Below, one piece after another: positions 1-9,901 of a DNA stretch of 64,000 bases. The stretch spans positions 161,467 through 225,466 of the forward strand of contig NZ_JWTB01000024.1 in NCBI RefSeq assembly GCF_000813845.1, given 5' to 3'. The position numbers were made by a program, and so were the translations under genes. The notes under the pieces are model-generated. The model saw only the letters and a program-made list of their open reading frames with translations, searched no databases and was not told the DNA's origin. The stretch comes from Pseudarthrobacter phenanthrenivorans. Its GTDB lineage: Bacteria > Actinomycetota > Actinomycetes > Actinomycetales > Micrococcaceae. Position 1 is the first letter of the stretch. Each line of letters opens with the position of its first letter.

Positions 1-305
1 ATGTCCAGGAGGTCGTCCGCCACGCCCACCAGGACGATGACGGCGGCGCCGGCGAGGACGCCCCACGGCGAGAAGTTGTTGCGGTAGATGTCCTTGACGA
101 AGAACGACTGGCTGGCAACGACCAGGGCCACCAGGACACCGAGGAAAATGGCCACGCCGCCGAGCCTTGAAACCGGGGTGGAGTGCATGTCCCGGCTGCG
201 GATGGGCAGATGCAGCTCCAGCCGGGTTCCCACGACGCGGGCACCCCAGGTGGCGGCGTACGACACGATGGCAGCCGTCAGCCCCATGAGCAGGTACATG
301 ATCAT
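1..305 (-). CDS. WecA/MraY-family polyprenyl-phosphate GlcNAc-1-phosphate transferase (N-terminal part)
   Basis: Only the first ~101 codons lie in the window; the gene runs off the left edge. The translation begins MIMYLLMGL with a first membrane helix, then HSTPVSRLGG and a second helix (GGVAIFLGVLVALVV), and reaches VGVADDLLD. These are the early blocks of the membrane family that moves GlcNAc-1-phosphate (or a related sugar phosphate) onto undecaprenyl or decaprenyl phosphate; the DD pair is the Mg-binding signature. Such enzymes start teichoic-acid, arabinogalactan-type or O-antigen glycans at the cytoplasmic face. ATG at 305 is the first start in the frame, which is open back to 470. There is no Shine-Dalgarno. 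A 27-codon ORF (385-302) ends in an ATGA overlap with this start and could couple translation. The exact sugar is not decidable here. Confidence 0.88.
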   Translation of the reverse strand, partial: MIMYLLMGLTAAIVSYAATWGARVVGTRLELHLPIRSRDMHSTPVSRLGGVAIFLGVLVALVVASQSFFVKDIYRNNFSPWGVLAGAAVIVLVGVADDLLD

Positions 306-580
306 GGGGCGGGGGCCATTTCGGGAGTGGTGCGCTGGAAGCGGTTCAGCTGCCCCGGCAGCCGGTCCTTGGTCGGTGGGCTCATTGGCCGGGAATCTGT
401 TCGTCGATAAATGAAACTTCTCCGTCGCCGAGCGCGCAGCAGGCAGTGTTCGGTGCCTTACAGGGCTGTATTACAGTGGACTCTAGTCAAAGATACTAGT
501 GCCACGGGCACCATGGCTCCGCGCCACACGGGCGCACTCCACGCGGGGGACCCCCTGGCGGCCATGCTGAAAGGACCCCC
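306..580. other. Divergent intergenic region between wecA-like gene and GT2 gene
   Basis: A 275-bp gap between two divergent genes, relatively A/T-rich around 460-505. It holds the 27-codon minus-strand ORF at 385-302 (MSPPTKDRLPGQ...), which has no ribosome binding site. I see no convincing sigma-70 pair on either strand, only weak -10-like elements near 496-506. It probably contains both promoters. Confidence 0.4.
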
Positions 581-1477
581 ATGACCCCCCGCATTGCGGT
601 TGCCGCGGTGACCTTCGACCGGCCCAAGGAACTCTCCGTCCTGCTTGAGGCGATCAACGCCCAAACCCTGCAGGTTGACACTGTCTGCCTCGTGGACAGC
701 GGCACGACGCCGGCCCGGGCCGTGGCCGAAAAGCATCCGAACGTTGACTACGTCCGTTCGGAGGCAAACCTCGGCGGCGCCGGCGGTTTCGCCCTGGCAG
801 CCCTGAAGGCGGTGGCCAGCGGCGCGAAGTGGATCTGGATGATGGACGACGACGCCGAGCCGGTGGATCCCGAATGCCTCGCCACGCTGCTGCGCGAGGC
901 AGAGGCACGCGACCTGGAAGCGGTCGTTCCGCTGGTGACCGCGCCGGGCGATCCGGACAGGCTGTCCTTCTTCTTCCGCCTTGACGGCAAAGTCACCCAT
1001 GACCGGGCGGAAGTGGAGAAGCGGGGCTTCCTGCCCGACGACGGCCATTTCTTCAACGGCGCGCTGATCCGTTCGGACGTGTTCTTCAAGGTGGGGCTGC
1101 CGGACATGCGCCTGTTCATCCGGGGCGATGAGGTTGACTTCACCATCAGGCTCCGGAAGGCCGGGATCCGGTTTGGGACGGTGACCACCACGGCCATCAC
1201 GCATCCGCACGCCTTCTCCGAAACCCAGCATGTCTACGGGGCGCGCTGGCACGTCATCGTTCCGGATTCGGCCTTTAAGCGCCACTACTATTACCGGAAC
1301 CGCGGCTACCTGATCCGCCGGTATTTCCGGGTGCGGTCGTTCGTGGCCGACGCCGGCGGCTACCTGGGCTACTTCGCGCAACGGCGCGACCTCCCGGGTT
1401 TCCTGGCCTGGGCCCGTTCCTTTGGTGCCGGACTGCGGGGCAGGGGCTTCGGGCCACTGGAGGACCAGAAGTTCTAG
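581..1477 (+). CDS. GT2-family glycosyltransferase, galactofuranosyltransferase (GlfT1)-like
   Basis: A 298-residue GT-A glycosyltransferase. It opens with IAVAAVTFDRPKEL (nucleotide-sugar strand), followed by SEANLGGAGGFALAL, the metal-binding DDD at residues 89-91 in WMMDDDAEP, the acceptor-loop FFNGALIRSD, and RGDEVDF supplying the catalytic-base region. GlfT1-type enzymes transfer the first galactofuranose residues onto a rhamnosyl-GlcNAc-diphospho-polyprenol, which fits the adjacent divergent WecA-like gene that would make the lipid-linked GlcNAc. There is no signal peptide; the enzyme should act at the inner membrane face. Start: ATG at 581 with GAAAGGA 7 bases upstream. The family is firm, while the sugar specificity is inferred from motif similarity and context. 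A rhamnosyltransferase is the main alternative. Confidence 0.82.
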   Translation: MTPRIAVAAVTFDRPKELSVLLEAINAQTLQVDTVCLVDSGTTPARAVAEKHPNVDYVRSEANLGGAGGFALAALKAVASGAKWIWMMDDDAEPVDPECLATLLREAEARDLEAVVPLVTAPGDPDRLSFFFRLDGKVTHDRAEVEKRGFLPDDGHFFNGALIRSDVFFKVGLPDMRLFIRGDEVDFTIRLRKAGIRFGTVTTTAITHPHAFSETQHVYGARWHVIVPDSAFKRHYYYRNRGYLIRRYFRVRSFVADAGGYLGYFAQRRDLPGFLAWARSFGAGLRGRGFGPLEDQKF

Positions 1478-1495
1478 CGGCGTCTCCGGGCAGCA

Positions 1496-1523
1496 GCCGG
1501 GCGGGGCACCTGAACCGCCCGGC
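1496..1523. terminator. Hairpin between convergent glycosyltransferase genes
   Basis: GCCGGGCGG at 1496-1504 pairs perfectly with CCGCCCGGC at 1515-1523 around a 10-base loop. It lies between the stop of the GT2 gene (1477) and the stop of the convergent gene (1533). There is no T-run, as is common in high-GC actinobacteria. Likely a bidirectional terminator. Confidence 0.5.
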
Positions 1524-1532
1524 GGCCGCCGT

Positions 1533-2291
1533 TCAGGATTTTGTCTTCAGCCGCCGTGCGGCCAGGAGCCAAAGCAGGACCCAGGGCTCGCCCAGGACCC
1601 GGTATGCGACGCGGCGCGGATGCAGGACCAGGCGCCAGGCCCACTCCAGGCCCATCCTGCCCAGCCACCGGGGGGCCAGCTTCTGGACGCCCGCCAACTG
1701 CTCGATGGCGCCGCCCACGGCGCAGTACACGGCAGGCGGCATCTCAGCCAGCCGCCGCTGCAGCACTTCCTCCTGGAGCGGCATGCCCAGGCCAAGCAGG
1801 ACAAGCTGCGGCTGTTCACGGTGCAGCCAGGCAACGGCTGCCTCCTCCAGCTCAGGACCCCATCCTTCACCGGGAAAGCCTGAGACGCGGGCGCCCGGAA
1901 CGATGTCCTTCAGCCTGCTGACTGCCCCGGCGTTCGCTTCCGCACCGGCACCGATCACGGCAATCCGGTCAAGGCCGCGCACCTGGTCCAGCGCCGGCAG
2001 CCAGTCCGTTGAACCCAGCCGGTAATCCATGACGGGGCCTTCGGCGTTGCCGGTCCTCCCCCACAGCCACAGCACGGGTGCCCCGTCCAGGAGCACGACG
2101 TCGCTGTCCTCATAGAGGCGCCGGAATCCGTCGTCGGACAACGCCAGCGTCACGCTGTGCAGGTTGTGGCCCAGGACGGTACGGGTAGCGCCATCCGCCA
2201 CGAAGCTGCTCAGTTCCGCCACCAGTTCGGGAACCCGCAGCGGGGTGGCATGGACGTCCAGGACGGGAATCTGCTGGCGCTCCAGCGCCAT
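1533..2291 (-). CDS. WecG/TagA/CpsF-family glycosyltransferase
   Basis: About 252 residues with the full GT26 pattern: GHNLHSVTLA near the N-terminus, VVLLDGAPVLW with the conserved catalytic Asp, a RLGSTDW block, LVLLGLGMPLQE (the GlGxPxQE signature), and a C-terminal GLEWAWRLVLHPRRVAYR. Relatives transfer N-acetylmannosaminyl(uronic acid) or glucosyl residues to polyprenyl-PP-GlcNAc during wall teichoic-acid, enterobacterial common antigen or capsule synthesis. ATG at 2291 shares one base with the TGA of the upstream threonylcarbamoyl-AMP synthase gene (TGATG), so translation is coupled; a TTG at 2294 is an alternative start. With the flanking WecA-like and GT2 genes it makes a small lipid-linked glycan set. 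The sugar donor cannot be told from sequence alone. Confidence 0.88.
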   Translation of the reverse strand: MALERQQIPVLDVHATPLRVPELVAELSSFVADGATRTVLGHNLHSVTLALSDDGFRRLYEDSDVVLLDGAPVLWLWGRTGNAEGPVMDYRLGSTDWLPALDQVRGLDRIAVIGAGAEANAGAVSRLKDIVPGARVSGFPGEGWGPELEEAAVAWLHREQPQLVLLGLGMPLQEEVLQRRLAEMPPAVYCAVGGAIEQLAGVQKLAPRWLGRMGLEWAWRLVLHPRRVAYRVLGEPWVLLWLLAARRLKTKS

Positions 2292-3115
2292 CAAGGCTGC
2301 TGGTTCCCGGCAGGCCCGGCCGGTTCTGCCTCGATACCCGTCACGGCGGACGAGCCTGACGAAGCTGCCCGTCCGGCGTCGTCCGTTGCATCCTCCGCGG
2401 CACCATTCCCGGCAGCGGCTGGCCCGGTAACCGGTTCCTCGCCGGCCATCGGGATTTCGCCCAGGCCCAGGACGTCCGGGACGTGTGCCCGCAGCTCGTC
2501 CAGGCTTACGGCACCGTTGCGCACGACGCGCAGCCGCGGGCCGGTGGCATCCACGATGGTTGAGGGGACCCCGGCTTCACCCGCCAGGGGGCGCGGGCCG
2601 CCTTCCAGGTAGACCTCCACGGATTCCGCCAGCTGGTCCCGTGCAGCGGCGGCGGTCTGGGCCGGCGCCTGGCCGGTGCGGTTGGCGGAGGAAACAGCAA
2701 GCGGGCCCGTGAGGGTGAGCAGTTCCAGGGCGACGTCGTCGGCGGGCATCCGCAGCGCCACGGTGCCCTTGGTCTCGCCCAGGTCCCAGTCCAGGGACGG
2801 CTGGGCGTGCAGGATGAGGGTGAGGCCGCCGGGCCAGAAAGCTTCCGCCAGTTTGCGGGCATCTGCTGAAACATCGGTGGCCAGGCCGTCCAGGGCATTG
2901 ATCCGGGGAATCAGGACCGGCGGGGGCATGGTGCGGCTGCGCCCCTTCGATACCAGGAGCATGGTCACGGCTTGGGGCGAAAACGCGTCCGCGCCGATGC
3001 CGTACACCGTATCCGTGGGGAGCACGACGCACTTCTTTTCGCTGATGGCGCGCTGCGCGTGCTCCAGGCCCCGCGCCCGTTCGTCGTCAATGGTGCAGTC
3101 ATAAGTTGTGGTCAC
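2291..3115 (-). CDS. L-threonylcarbamoyladenylate synthase (TsaC/Sua5/YrdC family)
   Basis: A 274-residue YrdC-fold protein that condenses threonine, bicarbonate and ATP into threonylcarbamoyl-AMP, the first step of t6A37 modification of ANN-decoding tRNAs. Visible signatures are PTDTVYGIGADAF (33-45), KGRSRTMPPPVLI with the ATP-binding Lys/Arg, AVSSANRTG and VPSTIVDATG. The catalytic domain ends near residue 205. The last ~65 residues are a low-complexity Gly/Ala/Glu/Pro tail, not the structured Sua5 domain, so this is closer to TsaC with a disordered extension. The GTG start at 3115 overlaps the prmC stop (GTGA), and the stop overlaps the next glycosyltransferase start, giving a tight operon prfA-prmC-this gene-WecG-like. 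Confidence 0.93.
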   Translation of the reverse strand: MTTTYDCTIDDERARGLEHAQRAISEKKCVVLPTDTVYGIGADAFSPQAVTMLLVSKGRSRTMPPPVLIPRINALDGLATDVSADARKLAEAFWPGGLTLILHAQPSLDWDLGETKGTVALRMPADDVALELLTLTGPLAVSSANRTGQAPAQTAAAARDQLAESVEVYLEGGPRPLAGEAGVPSTIVDATGPRLRVVRNGAVSLDELRAHVPDVLGLGEIPMAGEEPVTGPAAAGNGAAEDATDDAGRAASSGSSAVTGIEAEPAGPAGNQQP

Positions 3116-4011
3116 TGGCTCATTCTTTCATTCCTCGGGACCTGGTCAGCGAGTACGGCGCTGGTGGCGCGCTCTTTGCCGTTGAGGTCCAGGTGCGTTG
3201 TGATGGCGGTCCAACGTCCCGTCCTGGCCAGCATGGCGGCGATCCAGCCTGCCTGGACTTCCGCGTGTTCCATGACGAAGTAGCCGCCGGGCCGCAGCAG
3301 CCGGGCGGCAGTGGCGGCTGCCGCCGTCGGAAGTTCCATGCCGTCCGCTCCCCCGCCGTACAACGCCTCCGGCGGGTCGTGCAGCGCCACTTCGGGTTCG
3401 TTGGGGATGGCCTCGGACGGGATGTACGGCGGGTTGGACACCACGACGTCGACTGTCCCGTTGAGTTCCGGGAAGGCGTGGCGCAGGTCCCCCAGGACGA
3501 GGTCGACGCCGAGGGGGGCAAGGTTTTTCGCCGCCCAGGCGTGCGCGAACGGGCTGAATTCAACGGCGTGGACCTCCGCGCCGGGAACTTCGGAGGCCAG
3601 GGATCCTGCGATGGCCCCTGATCCGGTGCCCAGGTCCACCATCCGCGGGGCGGACATGCCCCGGACGTGGTCGATGGCGAGCTGGACCACGGATTCGGTC
3701 TCCGGGCGCGGGATGAACACCCCGGGCCCCACGGCCAGTTCGAGGTACCGGAAATGCGCCACCCCGGTGATGTGCTGCAGTGGTATGCGGCGCGCACGCT
3801 CGGCGACAAGCCCGGCGTAACCCTCAGGCGCCGGAGTGTCGCCCAGCATCAGCGAGCGGAGCCGCCCCAGGCCGACGTTCAGGAGGTGGTCGGCGAGGAG
3901 TTCGGCATCGGCCCGGGGGCTGGGGACGCCCGCCTCAGCCAGGAGCGCAGCGGCCTCCCGGACCGCTGCGGCCAGGGACTGGGCGTGCGCCTCAGGGGTG
4001 GGCTCGGTCAT
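3112..4011 (-). CDS. prmC: Peptide chain release factor N5-glutamine methyltransferase PrmC
   Basis: A 299-residue SAM-dependent methyltransferase that methylates the Gln of the GGQ motif in RF1/RF2. The N-terminal helical domain (1-95) precedes a Rossmann methyltransferase with MVDLGTGSGAIAGSLA and the diagnostic NPPY tetrad at residues 193-196 in VVSNPPYIPSE, which recognises the glutamine side chain. IPRPETE lies between the two domains, as in family members. It sits 13 bp downstream of prfA, its substrate gene, and overlaps the threonylcarbamoyl-AMP synthase gene by 4 bp. The start is ATG at 4011. Confidence 0.96.
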   Translation of the reverse strand: MTEPTPEAHAQSLAAAVREAAALLAEAGVPSPRADAELLADHLLNVGLGRLRSLMLGDTPAPEGYAGLVAERARRIPLQHITGVAHFRYLELAVGPGVFIPRPETESVVQLAIDHVRGMSAPRMVDLGTGSGAIAGSLASEVPGAEVHAVEFSPFAHAWAAKNLAPLGVDLVLGDLRHAFPELNGTVDVVVSNPPYIPSEAIPNEPEVALHDPPEALYGGGADGMELPTAAAATAARLLRPGGYFVMEHAEVQAGWIAAMLARTGRWTAITTHLDLNGKERATSAVLADQVPRNERMSQ

Positions 4012-4024
4012 CGGACGCGTCCGG

Positions 4025-5098
4025 TCAGTCGCCGATGGCGTCCAGCCGCGCCTGCTCGTCCATTTCGATGGCCGACTGGATTACCGGTTCCAGGTCGCCG
4101 TTCATGACCTGGTCAAGGTTGTAGGCCTTGTAGCCGGTGCGGTGGTCGGCGATGCGGTTTTCCGGGTAGTTGTAGGTGCGGATGCGCTCCGAGCGGTCCA
4201 TGGTGCGGATCTGGGACTTGCGCTGGGCCGAGTTCTCGGCGTCGATCTGCTCCTGCTGGTGCGCCAGGATGCGGGCCCGCAGGACGCGCATGCCGGCCTC
4301 GCGGTTCTGCAGCTGCGACTTTTCGTTCTGCATGGCCACCACGATGCCGGTGGGAAGGTGCGTGATACGCACGGCGGAGTCGGTGGTGTTCACGGACTGG
4401 CCGCCGGGGCCCGAGGACCGGTAGACATCGATCTTGAGGTCGTTGGGGCTGATTTCGAGTTCTTCGGGCTCATCCACCTCGGGGAGGACCAGCACGCCGG
4501 CGGCAGAGGTGTGGATGCGGCCCTGGGATTCGGTCACGGGAACCCGCTGCACGCGGTGCACGCCGCCTTCGAACTTGAGCCGCGCGTAAACGCCCTCGGC
4601 GGGGTCGTTGGAGTTGCCCTTGACGGCCACCTGGACGTCCTTGTAACCGCCGAGGTCGGATTCGGTGGCGGAAATGATTTCAGTCTTCCAGCCGCGGGAC
4701 TCCGCGTACCGGGTGTACATGCGCAGCAGGTCGCCGGCGAACAGGGCTGCTTCGTCGCCGCCTTCGCCGCCCTTGACCTCGAGGATCACGTTGCGGGCGT
4801 CGTCGGGATCGCGCGGAATCAGCAGGCGCCGCAGCTTGGCGGCAGCAACCTCCAGCGAAGCCTCGAGTTCAGGGACCTCTGCGGCGAACTCGGGATCCTC
4901 GGCAGCCATTTCCCTGGCAGCGGCAAGGTCATCCCGGAGGCCTTCCCACTTGTGGTAGGCCTCGACAATCCCATTGAGCTGAGCCGACCGCCGCCCCAGC
5001 TTCCGGGCAAGCCGCTGGTCAGCATAAACAGCAGGATCCCCCAGCTGCGCCTGGATGGCATCATGCTCATCAAGCAGGCCCTGTACGGACTCAAACAT
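4025..5098 (-). CDS. prfA: Peptide chain release factor 1 (RF1)
   Basis: A 357-residue class I release factor reading UAA and UAG. The catalytic GGQ is at residues 232-234 within [17 protein letters not shown]. The stop-codon tripeptide region reads [10 protein letters not shown], where the P-V-T form marks RF1 rather than the SPF of RF2. [10 protein letters not shown] and the C-terminal [18 protein letters not shown] block follow. Length is normal. The start is ATG at 5098, preceded by AAAGAGG. It leads the operon prfA-prmC-sua5-type-wecG-like. A 14-bp palindrome at 5114-5127 overlaps its probable -10 (TAGACT). Confidence 0.97.
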   Translation of the reverse strand: MFESVQGLLDEHDAIQAQLGDPAVYADQRLARKLGRRSAQLNGIVEAYHKWEGLRDDLAAAREMAAEDPEFAAEVPELEASLEVAAAKLRRLLIPRDPDDARNVILEVKGGEGGDEAALFAGDLLRMYTRYAESRGWKTEIISATESDLGGYKDVQVAVKGNSNDPAEGVYARLKFEGGVHRVQRVPVTESQGRIHTSAAGVLVLPEVDEPEELEISPNDLKIDVYRSSGPGGQSVNTTDSAVRITHLPTGIVVAMQNEKSQLQNREAGMRVLRARILAHQQEQIDAENSAQRKSQIRTMDRSERIRTYNYPENRIADHRTGYKAYNLDQVMNGDLEPVIQSAIEMDEQARLDAIGD

Positions 5099-5113
5099 CT
5101 ATAAACCTCTTTC

Positions 5114-5129
5114 GACTTGTACAAGTCTA
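5114..5129 (-). promoter_or_regulatory. prfA promoter -10 (TAGACT) overlapped by palindrome GACTTGTACAAGTC
   Basis: On the minus strand the sequence reads TAGACTTGTACAAGTC. TAGACT (5129-5124) fits the TANNNT -10 seen throughout the window, and GACTTGTACAAGTC (5114-5127) is a perfect 14-bp inverted repeat straddling the expected start site, about 25 bp before prfA. This is the right place for a repressor operator, but the binder is unknown. No good -35 is visible. Confidence 0.45.
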
Positions 5130-5203
5130 GTAACAAACGAAAACGGGACAGCGGCTGGTGACTTAACGACGAAGCCGCACGGCCGGTGACCCTGCTGAGG
5201 AGG

Positions 5204-5314
5204 CGTTCGGTTTTGCCGCCCCGGGAGTGGCATCGGGCCTGCCGGAGCTGGGCGGCGAACGATCGAAGATCGTGAAGCCGCCCAGCGAAGGGGCGGGGGC
5301 GGCAAAACCGAACG
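5204..5314. repeat. Nested inverted repeats between prfA and rho
   Basis: An outer 19-bp perfect inverted repeat, CGTTCGGTTTTGCCGCCCC at 5204-5222 and its complement at 5296-5314, encloses an inner one: TGGGCGGC (5249-5256) against GCCGCCCA (5277-5284), with GATC-GAA-GATC in the loop. The structure could act as the rho transcript terminator, being downstream of rho (stop at 5383). It also resembles a REP-type extragenic palindrome. The rest of the 5099-5382 gap shows only degenerate GC-rich repeats (CGAAGG-GCGGGGGCGG occurs twice near 5287-5330). Confidence 0.7.
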
Positions 5315-5382
5315 ACGAAGGCGGGGGCGGAAAACCCGCGCGGCGAACCACGCGAGGCAACCGCACCCCGCCCCTAACTCAG

Positions 5383-7524
<2,142 letters not shown>

Positions 7525-7817
7525 GAAGGATCCTTCCCCCTCGACGGCGTCCAGACTGGGAGCTGGACGCGATGATTTGATCTGGGCTGCAGTTCAGATC
7601 TGCAGCCGGGATTTCGGCCTTGCCGGTTGGATTTCGGCCAGCAGGGCCGGATACTGATTCACCTTGCGCTGCGCCCGTGGCGCAACGCCGGACTGACGGT
7701 TCAGGGGCAGTTGGATGCTGCAGATTCCTGCGACAGACCAAGCAGGCGGCACCGGAATACATTCACAGTCGTAGATCAAATAGCAACTGAATGCAGGAGC
7801 AGATCAGATAGGCGGAA
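7525..7817 (-). other. rho leader / intergenic region downstream of thrB
   Basis: A 293-bp gap between the thrB stop and the rho start, A/T-richer near 7740-7810. It should hold the rho promoter and a long 5' UTR; rho is often autoregulated through its leader. I cannot find a clear -35/-10 pair, a T-run terminator or a conserved small ORF in it. Confidence 0.35.
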
Positions 7818-8792
7818 TTACCGCCGGTGCAAGTCCACCTTAGCACCTTCAACGTCCACTGCGAGCTTCAGTACGCGCCAACCGATGTCCGGCGTGTTCT
7901 CCGCGGTGAAGGCCTCGATGAAGGCCACGGCATCCGCGGCCTGCGCCTCCCCGTCCGCCAGCACCAGGACGGTGGGCCCGGCGCCGGAAACGACAGCCGG
8001 GTAGCCAGCCTTGCGCAGCGCGCCGATCAGCGCTGCACTGGGCCGCATGGCCTCCGCACGGTAGCTCTGGTGCAGGTAGTCCTCGGTGCCGGGCAGCAGG
8101 AACTCCGGTTTTTGCGTCAATGCGTGGATCAGCAGGGCGGCACGGCCTGAATTCATCGCCGCTGCGTGGTGCCCCACCGAGGCGGGGAGCAGGGCGCGTG
8201 CGGCTTCGGTAGCGAGTTCGAAGTCGGGTACCGCCACGATGGGGATGACGGAACCGGCCACGTCGGCCCTGGTGCTGCTGTACTGCTCACTGTCCTGCCA
8301 TGACAGCGCCAGTCCGCCGAAAATCGCCGGTGCCACGTTGTCGGGATGGCCTTCCAGTTCGCTGGTGAGCTGGAGGATCCAGTCCTTGCCGCGCTGGTCC
8401 TCCGCGGGGACCATGGCGTTGGCGGCCGATACCGCAGCCACCACCGCCGACGCTGAGGAGCCCAGCCCGCGGCCATGGGGATTCACGTTCCGGGCGGTGA
8501 CCTTCAGGCCGCCGTGGCGGAAGCCGAGCCGCTCGAAGGCGGCGTCCATGGCGCGGACCACCAGGTGGCTCGCATCCCGGGGAAGCGAGTCTGCCCCTTC
8601 ACCGCTGAGCTCGAACACGAGTTCATCGGTGTCCAGGCTTTCCACGGTCAGCGTGTCATGCAGCGCCAGCGCCAGGCCCAGGCTGTCGTAGCCGGGGCCC
8701 AGGTTGGCGCTGGTGGCGGGGACGCGGACGGTGACCCGCTGCCCCGGCTCAATCAGGTGCAGTCCGACGGCGGCCTGCGAGGTGGTGTCCAA
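7818..8792 (-). CDS. thrB: Homoserine kinase
   Basis: A 324-residue GHMP-superfamily kinase phosphorylating L-homoserine with ATP, the penultimate threonine step. Motif 1 is VRVPATSANLGPGYDSLG near residue 24. The phosphate-binding loop is GRGLGSSASAVVAAV. Motif 3 lies near the C-terminus (AVVSGAGPTVLVL). The TTG start at 8792 lies two bases after the thrC stop, with GGAAG inside the end of thrC as ribosome site, so it is the last gene of hom-thrC-thrB. A TTG start may keep its expression below thrC. Confidence 0.95.
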   Translation of the reverse strand: MDTTSQAAVGLHLIEPGQRVTVRVPATSANLGPGYDSLGLALALHDTLTVESLDTDELVFELSGEGADSLPRDASHLVVRAMDAAFERLGFRHGGLKVTARNVNPHGRGLGSSASAVVAAVSAANAMVPAEDQRGKDWILQLTSELEGHPDNVAPAIFGGLALSWQDSEQYSSTRADVAGSVIPIVAVPDFELATEAARALLPASVGHHAAAMNSGRAALLIHALTQKPEFLLPGTEDYLHQSYRAEAMRPSAALIGALRKAGYPAVVSGAGPTVLVLADGEAQAADAVAFIEAFTAENTPDIGWRVLKLAVDVEGAKVDLHRR

Positions 8793-8794
8793 GG

Positions 8795-9901
8795 CTATTT
8801 TTCTTCCAGTCCCAGTTCAGCGGCGACGGTGACCACATCGTTGGGGACCTTGACCGGCTGGACGTCGCTGCCGTCCTCGGTGCGCAGCGCCCACTGGGGG
8901 TCCTTGAGTCCATGCCCGGTGACGGTGATGACGATGGTCTTTCCGGTGGGCACCTCACCCGCGGCGTGCTTCTTGAGCAGGCCCGCCACGCCGGCGGCGG
9001 AACCGGGCTCGACGAAGACGCCTTCCCTGGACGACAGCCAGCGGTGGGCGTTCAGGATTTCCTCGTCGGTGACGGCATCGATGAGGCCGCCGGACTCGTC
9101 ACGGGCACCAACGGCACCGTCCCAGGAGGCAGGGTTGCCGATCCGGATCGCCGTGGCAATGGTGTCGGGCTCCGTGATCGGGTGGCCGGCGACGAACGGT
9201 GCAGCACCGGCGGCCTGGAAGCCCCACATGGCGGGTGTTTTGGTGGACACGGCGGGCAGCGTTCCTGCGGTGTCGGACTCAAACGGAGCGGAGTACTCCT
9301 TGTAGCCCTTCCAGTAGGCGGTGATGTTGCCGGCGTTGCCAACCGGCAGGACGTGGATGTCCGGGGCGTCGCCCAGGGCATCGACCACTTCGAACGCGCC
9401 GGTCTTCTGGCCCTGGATGCGCGCCGGGTTGACGGAGTTCACCAGGAACACCGGGTAGGACTCCCCCAGCTTGCGGGCGATGTCCAGGCAGTTGTCGAAG
9501 TTGCCGTCCACCTGCAGCAGCGTGGCCCCGTGGGCGATGGCCTGGCTGAGCTTGCCCATGGAGATCTTGCCTTCGGGGACCAGGACGGCGCACTTCAGGC
9601 CGGCGGCGGTGGCGTAGGCGGCGGCCGACGCGGAGGTGTTGCCGGTGGAGGCGCACACCACGGCCTTGGCGCCAGAGGCGACGGCTGCGGTCATGGCCAT
9701 GGTCATCCCGCGGTCCTTGAAGGATCCGGTGGGGTTCATGCCCTCGACCTTGAGGTAGACCTCGGAGCCGGTGAGTTCGGAGAGCTTCTGCGCGTGCACC
9801 AGCGGGGTGCCGCCCTCGCCCAGGGTGATGACCCTGGTGGACTCCGTCACGGGCAGACGGTCAGCGTATTCGCGGATGACACCGCGCCATTGGTGAGCCA
9901 C
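8795..9901 (-). CDS. thrC: Threonine synthase
   Basis: A 368-residue fold-type II PLP enzyme converting O-phosphohomoserine to L-threonine. The Schiff-base lysine is K62 in [10 protein letters not shown]. The phosphate-binding SxGNT loop appears as [16 protein letters not shown], and the glycine-rich PLP phosphate site as [10 protein letters not shown]. The N-terminal segment starts directly at the catalytic fold, as in the shorter actinobacterial type. The GTG start at 9901 directly abuts the hom stop codon (TAAGTG), indicating translational coupling. Confidence 0.96.
   Translation of the reverse strand: MAHQWRGVIREYADRLPVTESTRVITLGEGGTPLVHAQKLSELTGSEVYLKVEGMNPTGSFKDRGMTMAMTAAVASGAKAVVCASTGNTSASAAAYATAAGLKCAVLVPEGKISMGKLSQAIAHGATLLQVDGNFDNCLDIARKLGESYPVFLVNSVNPARIQGQKTGAFEVVDALGDAPDIHVLPVGNAGNITAYWKGYKEYSAPFESDTAGTLPAVSTKTPAMWGFQAAGAAPFVAGHPITEPDTIATAIRIGNPASWDGAVGARDESGGLIDAVTDEEILNAHRWLSSREGVFVEPGSAAGVAGLLKKHAAGEVPTGKTIVITVTGHGLKDPQWALRTEDGSDVQPVKVPNDVVTVAAELGLEEK

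Noticed and set aside
306..385. 27-codon ORF just before the wecA-like start as a real peptide gene
   Set aside because: No ribosome site and unknown conservation; kept only as a remark on possible coupling.
458..1381. A 307-codon minus-strand frame facing the GT2 gene
   Set aside because: No ribosome site or domains; the plus-strand frame has a complete GT2 fold.
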